This document shows, in pieces, positions 1 to 4,888 of a stretch of DNA of 7,208 nt. The DNA is taken from assembly GCA_024641445.1 (NCBI GenBank), contig JAHEDA010000122.1, forward strand, positions 1 to 7,208, given 5' to 3'. Origin of the DNA: Gammaproteobacteria bacterium (lineage in GTDB: Bacteria > Pseudomonadota > Gammaproteobacteria > UBA6429 > Thiohalophilaceae). A program made the position numbers and the translations under genes. Positions within the stretch are counted from its first letter, which is position 1, and each line of letters opens with the position of its first letter. The notes under the pieces were generated by a model, which made no database searches, had not been told where the DNA came from, and saw only the letters and a program-made list of their open reading frames with translations.

Positions 1-417
1 GGTGGCCTCAGCTAGCGAAATGGTGTGAAAGCTAACCTCACTCCGGCTCAGGGCAGTCTGTTCCTGATTATCCAGCAAGGCAATCCCGGTCAGGACCTGG
101 TGAGTCCGACCACTCAGGCGCAGGAGCCTGTCGACACCTTCTTTTGCAGTCGTGGGCTTACCCAGTAGCTCGCCGTCAATGAGTACAGTAGTGTCGGCGC
201 CTAACACAGGGCGAGTCTGCTGCCGCACAACTTTCCCGGCACTGGCCTTGGCCAGTGCAAGCCGTAGAACATAGTCTTCAGGTGTCTCGCCTGCCAGCAC
301 CGTCTCGTCCACATCCACCCTCAGAACCTCGTAGCGGATACCTATCTGCGTCAATAATTCGCGCCGACGCGGTGAACCAGAGGCCAGATAGACATCAAAT
401 TCTGCGGATGGGTTCAT
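1..417 (-). CDS. maf: Maf family nucleoside triphosphate pyrophosphatase, YhdE type (3' end outside window)
   Basis: This cytoplasmic housecleaning enzyme hydrolyses non-canonical or surplus nucleoside triphosphates to the monophosphate and pyrophosphate. The YhdE branch prefers dTTP and UTP and their modified forms. The first 139 residues are visible; the family is usually about 190-200 residues, so roughly the last third lies outside the window. The N-terminal phosphate-binding signature SGSPRRRELL is at residues 13-22. GADTTV, with the conserved acidic residue D75, is at 73-78, GKP at 86-88 and LSGRTHQVLTG at 101-111. These resemble E. coli YhdE more than YceF. The ATG at 417-415 overlaps the rlmH stop codon in an ATGA arrangement. 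No Shine-Dalgarno sequence precedes it, so translation is probably coupled to rlmH. In related genomes the next gene is often rng (RNase G), which cannot be checked here. The family call is firm; the substrate is inferred. Confidence 0.95.
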   Translation of the reverse strand, partial: MNPSAEFDVYLASGSPRRRELLTQIGIRYEVLRVDVDETVLAGETPEDYVLRLALAKASAGKVVRQQTRPVLGADTTVLIDGELLGKPTTAKEGVDRLLRLSGRTHQVLTGIALLDNQEQTALSRSEVSFHTISLAEAT

Positions 418-884
418 TTATTATGGTAGGGATGGTTCTTGAGAATACTCATGGCACGGTAGAGTTGTTCGGCCAAGATAACCCGCATCAGGGGGTGTGG
501 AAAGGTCAGTGGTGAGAGCGACCAACAAACATCGGCACGACGTTCACAACCTGGGTCCAGACCCTCCGGGCCACCGATTAACAGTGCGACATCACGACCG
601 GCCTGTAGCCAACCTTGCATCTGTTCTGCCAGTTGTTCGGTACTCCAGACCCTCCCCCTCACCGCGAGCGCCAGGATTAACGCGCCTTTGGGGATCGCCG
701 CCACCATGCGCTCGCCCTCCTGTGCCAGGATACGTGTCGTATCACTACCCTTACCACGCTTTTGGGCCGGGACCTCGATGAGATGGAGACTACACTCCGG
801 GGGCATACGCTTGGAGTATTCCTGGTAGCCAGACTCAACCCACTCCGGCATTCGATTGCCAACCGCGATGAGGTGTATCTGCAT
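414..884 (-). CDS. rlmH: 23S rRNA (pseudouridine-1915-N3)-methyltransferase RlmH
   Basis: RlmH is a small SPOUT-class methyltransferase. It uses S-adenosylmethionine to methylate N3 of pseudouridine 1915 in helix 69 of 23S rRNA, acting on assembled 70S ribosomes. The protein has 156 residues (E. coli 155) and aligns end to end with the family. It begins MQIHLIAVGN. The cofactor-binding loop LLIGGPEGL is at 101-109, the knot segment around HPLMRV at 130-135, and the invariant C-terminal NHPYH at 150-154. An in-frame ATG at 908 would add eight residues and overlap rsfS, but the family begins at the internal Met. The chosen ATG at 884 has GAGG just upstream (887-890), although the spacing is only 2 nt. 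The gene starts 13 nt after rsfS and ends in a 4-nt overlap with maf. Identity is very secure; the start is fairly secure. Confidence 0.97.
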   Translation of the reverse strand: MQIHLIAVGNRMPEWVESGYQEYSKRMPPECSLHLIEVPAQKRGKGSDTTRILAQEGERMVAAIPKGALILALAVRGRVWSTEQLAEQMQGWLQAGRDVALLIGGPEGLDPGCERRADVCWSLSPLTFPHPLMRVILAEQLYRAMSILKNHPYHNK

Positions 885-897
885 GACCTCAGGCCAA

Positions 898-1254
898 CTA
901 CCCAGCATCCTGTTGAGAGTCGCCAGGGCTGTCTTCGCCCCAGAGTTTTTCCAGGTTATAGAAATCGCGCACGCTCGGTTGCATCACGTGCACCACAATA
1001 TCACCGAGGTCTACCAGCGCCCACTCACCGGTCTGCTCACCCTCGACCCCGATGACATGATAACCGGCCTGGCGGGCCTTCTCCTGCACCTCATGCGCCA
1101 GGGACTTCACCTGCCGTGTGGAATTGCCACTGGCGATGACCAAGACATCGGTCATCGTGGTTTTATCCATTACATCCAGTACACGGATGTTGATGGCCTT
1201 AATCGACTCCAATGCCTCCACCACGATCTCTAACAGTTTTTGATCTACCTTCAT
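898..1254 (-). CDS. rsfS: Ribosomal silencing factor RsfS (RsfA/YbeB/Iojap family)
   Basis: RsfS binds ribosomal protein uL14 on the 50S subunit and blocks joining with 30S, lowering translation in stationary phase or starvation. The 118-residue protein covers the whole single-domain fold. TDVLVIASG is at 35-43, GVEGE at 69-73, a conserved Trp at 78, the hallmark VDLGDIVVHVM at 81-91 and YNLEKLW at 99-105. About 13 polar residues (GEDSPGDSQQDAG) follow the Trp at which the E. coli protein nearly ends; they are probably disordered. The frame also opens with a TTG at 1260, directly after the nadD stop codon. The ATG at 1254 is preferred because it is the stronger codon and the family needs nothing upstream. 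A GGG about 9 nt before the ATG is the only possible Shine-Dalgarno element. nadD-rsfS-rlmH is a widely conserved trio. Confidence 0.97.
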   Translation of the reverse strand: MKVDQKLLEIVVEALESIKAINIRVLDVMDKTTMTDVLVIASGNSTRQVKSLAHEVQEKARQAGYHVIGVEGEQTGEWALVDLGDIVVHVMQPSVRDFYNLEKLWGEDSPGDSQQDAG

Positions 1255-1260
1255 GCACAA

Positions 1261-1896
1261 CTACCCATAAATATGTTGACGTAAAATCAGTTCGCGGACT
1301 GCCTCCGGAACCAGATACCGAATATCCCCGCCTTGAGACAGACTCTGGCGGATATGTGTGGCCGAGATGGCCAATTGCGTGATGTCCTGCAAGTACACCT
1401 TGCCCGCAGGGAGTTGTAACAGCGACCGTGGATCCGTCGTCACGCGGGGACGCATCAAGCGGCGGGGCTCAGCCTGCATATTTATCCCGTGCAAACCCGC
1501 ACCAGGGCGCCTCATGACCACAATATGTGCCAACTCTGGAATGCCCTGCCACTCATACCAGCTATCGAGTTGTCGATAGGCATCCATCCCCAGGATCAGA
1601 CAGAGTGGTGTCTCGCCATACTCTCCACGCAGCGAACGCAGGGTATCCACCATATAGGACGGTCCCTCGCGCCGAATCTCGCGATCATCAACGACGAATC
1701 GCGCCTCATCACCAATAGCCGCGCGTACCATACTGAGTCGCTGTAACGGTGTTGCCTTGGGAGACTCACGATGTGGCGGGGTCCCACAGGGGATAAAGCG
1801 AACCTGTGACATCTCCAGGGCCTCGCACACCTCCAACACCGGCCGCAGATGACCGTAGTGGATGGGATCAAAGGTACCGCCGTAAATACCAATCAT
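1261..1896 (-). CDS. nadD: Nicotinate-nucleotide adenylyltransferase NadD
   Basis: NadD transfers AMP from ATP to nicotinic acid mononucleotide, giving deamido-NAD and pyrophosphate. This is the penultimate step of NAD synthesis in the cytoplasm. The 211-residue protein matches the usual length (E. coli 213). It shows the nucleotidyltransferase signature GGTFDPIHYGHL at residues 6-17, with the HxGH histidines at H13 and H16. The substrate-site segment CGTPPHRE follows, and the C-terminal ATP-binding motif ISATHIR is at 177-183. The frame is open further upstream to a GTG at 1962, which would add 22 residues unlike any NadD N-terminus. The ATG at 1896 puts the fold start where the family has it. 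It lacks a recognisable Shine-Dalgarno sequence, and GGAGG lies only next to the far GTG. A 130-nt gap with an inverted repeat separates it from proA. Function is certain; the start is likely but not proven. Confidence 0.96.
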   Translation of the reverse strand: MIGIYGGTFDPIHYGHLRPVLEVCEALEMSQVRFIPCGTPPHRESPKATPLQRLSMVRAAIGDEARFVVDDREIRREGPSYMVDTLRSLRGEYGETPLCLILGMDAYRQLDSWYEWQGIPELAHIVVMRRPGAGLHGINMQAEPRRLMRPRVTTDPRSLLQLPAGKVYLQDITQLAISATHIRQSLSQGGDIRYLVPEAVRELILRQHIYG

Positions 1897-2026
1897 ATTT
1901 GAAGATTGTAGTGAGTGGTGGGCTGCGTGTAGCTGGAAATTATCGACCTGGCGGCTGACCACCCTCCAAACGTGCTATGTCTTGTTTGTTTGATGTTACC
2001 CGCCACTCGCCACATGCAATGCGCCA
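1897..2026 (-). other. proA-nadD intergenic gap, the only sizeable non-coding stretch
   Basis: These 130 nt separate the proA stop codon from the nadD start, whereas every other junction here is an overlap or at most 27 nt. The gap holds an imperfect inverted repeat (described separately). A short hairpin lies at 1950-1963, with arms GGTGG and CCGCC around TCAG on the minus strand. A GGAGG lies at 1963-1967. I saw no convincing -35/-10 pair and no stem followed by a T run. No small protein was recognisable. It could be a leader for nadD, an mRNA processing site or a decayed repeat insertion; the sequence alone does not decide. Confidence 0.7.
1908..2013 (-). repeat. Imperfect inverted repeat upstream of nadD (15-nt arms, 76-nt loop)
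   Basis: On the transcribed strand, GTGGCGAGTGGCGGG (2013-1999) can pair with CCCACCACTCACTAC (1922-1908). The stem has 12 Watson-Crick pairs, one G-U pair and two A-C mismatches. Each arm is itself two near-identical heptamers, GTGGCGA-GTGGCGG in the first arm and the matching pair in the second. The loop contains the smaller hairpin at 1950-1963. The base of the stem ends 11 nt before the nadD ATG. From memory, GTGGCGAGTGGCG-like modules recur between genes in several gammaproteobacterial genomes, so this may be a dispersed repeat and not a gene-specific regulator. The pairing is seen directly; function is unknown. Confidence 0.55.
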
Positions 2027-3295
2027 CTAAGTCCTGACATGACCATCGCCAATCACGACGTATTTCTGCGAAGTCAAACCCTCCAGACCGACCGGGCCAC
2101 GGGCATGGATCTTGTCGGTACTAATTCCAATCTCTGCTCCCAGACCATATTCGAAGCCATCGGCAAAACGTGTCGAGGCGTTGATCATCACCGAGCTTGA
2201 ATCGACCTCGGTAATAAAACGGCGGGCACTCGCGAGGTCCTCCGTCATGATGGCATCGGTGTGGCCAGAGCCGTGCTGATGAATGTGTTCGATTGCCTCA
2301 TCAAGGCCCTTCACAATACGGATCGACAATATGGGCGCCAGATATTCAGTATCCCAATCCTCCACCGTCGCGGCCTTGATCCCCTTGAGCAGGGTACGCG
2401 TTGCCTCGCAGCCACGCAGCTCAACCCCCTTATCCTGATACAGCTTGCCAAGCTCAGGTAAGACCTTCGCGGCAACGGCCGTATCCACCAAGAGCGTCTC
2501 CATGGTATTACAGGTACCATAGCGTTGGGTCTTGGCGTTGTAGGCGACCTTGACCGCCTTCTGTAAGTCCGCCGCACTATCTATATATACGTGGCAGATT
2601 CCGTGCAGGTGTTTGATCACCGGTATGCGGGCCTCACTGCTGATACGCTCGATCAACCCCTTGCCACCGCGTGGCACAATCACATCTACATATTTCGACA
2701 TGGTAATAAGCTCGCCCACCGCAGCACGGTCGGGGGTCTCAATGACCTGTACGGCATCCAACGGTAACCCCGCCTGTTTCAGACCCGCATGGATACACCG
2801 TGCGATGGCCTGATTCGAGTGCAGGGCCTCCGAGCCACCACGCAGGATGGCGGCGTTACCGGATTTGAGACACAGCGCCGCGGCATCCGCCGTCACGTTT
2901 GGGCGTGATTCATAGATGATCCCCACCACACCGAGGGGGACACGCATCTTGCCCACCTGAATGCCAGAGGGGCGATAGCTCATATCGGTGATCGCGCCCA
3001 CGGGGTCGGCGAGTGTCGCGATCTGACGCAGCCCCTCGGCCATACCAAGGATGCGCTCTTGGTTTAACATCAACCGATCCAACAAGGCATCATCCAGACC
3101 CTTGTCTCGCCCGGCGTCCATATCTTTTTTGTTCGCACTGATCACATCTGCCTGCGCCGCGACGATGGCCTCGGCCATGGCCAACAGGGCGGCATTCTTT
3201 GCGCCGGTGCTGGTCTTGGCCAGCACACGGGCCGCAGCGCGGGCACGTTGGCCCACGTCAGTCATGTATTGCTTGATATCCACTTTGGCATCCAT
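2027..3295 (-). CDS. proA: Gamma-glutamyl phosphate reductase ProA
   Basis: ProA reduces gamma-glutamyl phosphate with NADPH to glutamate-5-semialdehyde, the second step of proline synthesis from glutamate, in the cytoplasm. The protein has 422 residues (E. coli 417) and belongs to the aldehyde dehydrogenase superfamily. The cofactor-domain segment RVPLGVVGIIYESRPNVT is at 118-135. LKSGNAAILRGG is at 143-154. The family signature NAKTQRYGTCNTMETLLV is at 253-270, with the catalytic cysteine at C262. The C-terminal block FEYGLGAEIGIS lies at 381-392, followed by HARGPVGLEGL at 397-407. An in-frame TAG lies directly before the ATG at 3295, so the protein cannot start earlier. Met11 is an alternative nearer the E. 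coli start, but non-enteric homologues resemble the longer form. Shine-Dalgarno support is poor. The gene follows holA by 27 nt. The usual partner proB is not in the window; in many genomes it lies elsewhere. Confidence 0.98.
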   Translation of the reverse strand: MDAKVDIKQYMTDVGQRARAAARVLAKTSTGAKNAALLAMAEAIVAAQADVISANKKDMDAGRDKGLDDALLDRLMLNQERILGMAEGLRQIATLADPVGAITDMSYRPSGIQVGKMRVPLGVVGIIYESRPNVTADAAALCLKSGNAAILRGGSEALHSNQAIARCIHAGLKQAGLPLDAVQVIETPDRAAVGELITMSKYVDVIVPRGGKGLIERISSEARIPVIKHLHGICHVYIDSAADLQKAVKVAYNAKTQRYGTCNTMETLLVDTAVAAKVLPELGKLYQDKGVELRGCEATRTLLKGIKAATVEDWDTEYLAPILSIRIVKGLDEAIEHIHQHGSGHTDAIMTEDLASARRFITEVDSSSVMINASTRFADGFEYGLGAEIGISTDKIHARGPVGLEGLTSQKYVVIGDGHVRT

Positions 3296-3322
3296 CTATA
3301 TCAATCTGTTTACGTACATGGC

Positions 3323-4375
3323 TCAGTCACGCAGCGCCACCATCGGCTTGAATCCTGCGGGAGGTCGCAGGGGTGAACCCGCCAGCCAGAGTACTAATTG
3401 TAACAACTCATCCCAGACTCTGCCTGCCGCCAGGCCCTTGGCCATGCGATCAATATCGGAGAGTTTGCGTAACATGGCCTGCCACACCGGGGCGCGATAG
3501 CGTTGCAGACCGAGCCGGACACTGGTCTGGCGCTTACCCCATATACGGTATTCGTTCATCACCTGTTCCACATCGCGCGTTTGCACTAACGCCTGCGCCA
3601 TACCCGCCTGGGCGCGGACCTGAAAGGCCAGGGCACCCAGTAGAGATAAGGCATCCACACCCTCCGCCCGTAGACCAGACAGAATGCGCGTGGCACGCGC
3701 GGTGTCTCCGAGCAGTGCGGTCTCAAACAGACTGAACACATCAAAACGCGCCGAGTCCGACACTGCCGCGACGACATCCTCGACATCGATCGGGCCCTCG
3801 CCATGCAACAGCAAGAGTTTTTCCATCTCCTGATCAGCCGCCAGCAGATTTCCCTCGACCTGTTCGGCGAGTAACTTCACCGCGGCAGGTGTGGGCTGCA
3901 TCCCGCGTGACTGCATGCGCTGTTGGATCCAGGCGGGTAGCTGCGACAACTCTATCGGCCATATTTCAAGCAATGCCCCCGCCTGTTCCAGCGCAGTAAG
4001 CCACTTACTCTTTAACTGGGCACGTTCGAACTTTCCGCAGATGAGCATCAGAATCGTGTCATCGGGTGGCTTGGCCGCATAGGCAGCAAGACTCTTGGTC
4101 CCCTCGTCACCGGGTTTGGCGGTCGGGATACGCAGCTCGATCAGTTTACGCTCGGCAAACAGGGACATCGCACTGGCCGAGGCTGCGAACTCCTGCCAGT
4201 CAAACTTGGCATCGACGTGGAAGACCTGACGCTCACTAAAGCCCTGCGAACGCGCCTTTTCCCGAATCGCGGCACACGCCTCACCGACCTGAAAGGGCTC
4301 GTCACCACTGATGACGTAGATCGGCGCAAGGGTCTTTTGCAGATGGGTGGTGAGCTGGCCAAGGTTTAACTTCAT
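3323..4375 (-). CDS. holA: DNA polymerase III subunit delta HolA
   Basis: The delta subunit is the wrench of the clamp loader: it binds the beta sliding clamp and opens its ring so the complex can load it on primed DNA. The protein has 350 residues (E. coli 343) and similarity extends along its length. The N-terminal AAA+-like domain begins around residue 17 with the segment APIYVISGDEPFQV. As in the family, it lacks a Walker A motif and so should not hydrolyse ATP. The middle helical domain includes GNLLAADQEMEKL. The C-terminal collar domain ends near LRPPAGFKPMVALRD. The ATG at 4375 lies 6 nt after the lptE stop codon and has no clear Shine-Dalgarno sequence, so translation probably depends on ribosomes finishing lptE. 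The lptE-holA order is strongly conserved in Gammaproteobacteria and supports both calls. Confidence 0.97.
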   Translation of the reverse strand: MKLNLGQLTTHLQKTLAPIYVISGDEPFQVGEACAAIREKARSQGFSERQVFHVDAKFDWQEFAASASAMSLFAERKLIELRIPTAKPGDEGTKSLAAYAAKPPDDTILMLICGKFERAQLKSKWLTALEQAGALLEIWPIELSQLPAWIQQRMQSRGMQPTPAAVKLLAEQVEGNLLAADQEMEKLLLLHGEGPIDVEDVVAAVSDSARFDVFSLFETALLGDTARATRILSGLRAEGVDALSLLGALAFQVRAQAGMAQALVQTRDVEQVMNEYRIWGKRQTSVRLGLQRYRAPVWQAMLRKLSDIDRMAKGLAAGRVWDELLQLVLWLAGSPLRPPAGFKPMVALRD

Positions 4376-4381
4376 CGGCGC

Positions 4382-4888
4382 TTATTTAACCCGCGCCTGG
4401 ATGCGTCGCAGGATCTGTTCGGCCGCGCGACGTACCATTTCGTTCTGGAGCTTGCTCTCCTCGTCCGCCATGGCCAGGGCATTGTTCGGATCGAAGCGGT
4501 AATTCATGGTCAAACCGATCGACTGCTCGCCCATCAGTTCCTTCGCCTTGGCATCACTCAGGCGAAAGCTCACCTGATAATTCAGCTCGTACTCGCTCAC
4601 ACTACCGGCGGCACTCAGGGCAAGGATACGCCGATCCTGCTTCTCACCAAGGATCTCCAGCCTCGCAGTGGCCTCGGTGGTAGAACTTACCAGGCGGGCA
4701 CCATTGGCGCGTAATAATGCGGTTATAGATTGAGCGAGGGTACTCGTTGTCGCAGTACCCGCTAAGTGGACAGACTGCATAACTGAGGGTAGCGCAACAC
4801 TCCCTCGCAGATGAAACCCGCACCCCTGTAGCAATAGTGCGAGTATCAATAGCGGAATGCCAAGATGCCGAGTCTCGATACTGCTCAC
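4382..4888 (-). CDS. lptE: LPS-assembly lipoprotein LptE (RlpB)
   Basis: LptE is an outer-membrane lipoprotein that plugs the LptD barrel, helps it fold and inserts lipopolysaccharide into the outer leaflet. The protein has 168 residues, shorter than E. coli LptE (193), which has a longer variable tail. A basic N-terminus and hydrophobic segment (about 10-20) lead to the lipobox LQGC, with the predicted lipidated cysteine at C23. The mature protein starts CGFHLRG, the family hallmark. The conserved C-terminal helix contains EMVRRAAEQILRRI. Gln at the -2 lipobox position is uncommon but tolerated. Gly at +2 of the mature protein does not suggest retention in the inner membrane. The start is GTG, overlapping the leuS stop codon as GTGA, with a G-rich Shine-Dalgarno sequence just upstream. 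Position between leuS and holA confirms the call. Confidence 0.95.
   Translation of the reverse strand: MSSIETRHLGIPLLILALLLQGCGFHLRGSVALPSVMQSVHLAGTATTSTLAQSITALLRANGARLVSSTTEATARLEILGEKQDRRILALSAAGSVSEYELNYQVSFRLSDAKAKELMGEQSIGLTMNYRFDPNNALAMADEESKLQNEMVRRAAEQILRRIQARVK

Noticed and set aside
898..908. A longer rlmH starting at the ATG at 908
   Set aside because: The eight extra residues are absent from the family, the start would overlap rsfS by 11 nt, and AGG abuts the codon with no spacing.
856..1233. A 125-codon plus-strand open frame antisense to rsfS
   Set aside because: It is a mirror frame of rsfS, with many His and Leu residues typical of such shadows, and rsfS itself is beyond doubt.
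1961..2007. A tiny open frame on the minus strand in the proA-nadD gap, translating around EWRVTSNKQDIARLEGG
   Set aside because: It has no start codon with a workable ribosome site and is about 25 codons at most. The frame crosses the repeat arm and is more likely a by-product of the repeat sequence.
1908..2013. Rho-independent terminator between proA and nadD
   Set aside because: The stem has a 76-nt loop and no T run follows on the transcribed strand, so it does not fit the terminator model.
1992..2020. Possible promoter upstream of nadD (TTGCAT and TAACAT on the minus strand, 15-nt spacer)
   Set aside because: The -35 matches only 3 of 6 consensus bases, the -10 matches 4 of 6, and the spacer is short. 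This is within chance expectation.
3051..3500. A 149-codon plus-strand open frame across the proA-holA junction
   Set aside because: It lies antisense to two well-conserved genes and spans their junction, its translation shows no recognisable family, and long antisense frames are expected in GC-rich coding DNA.
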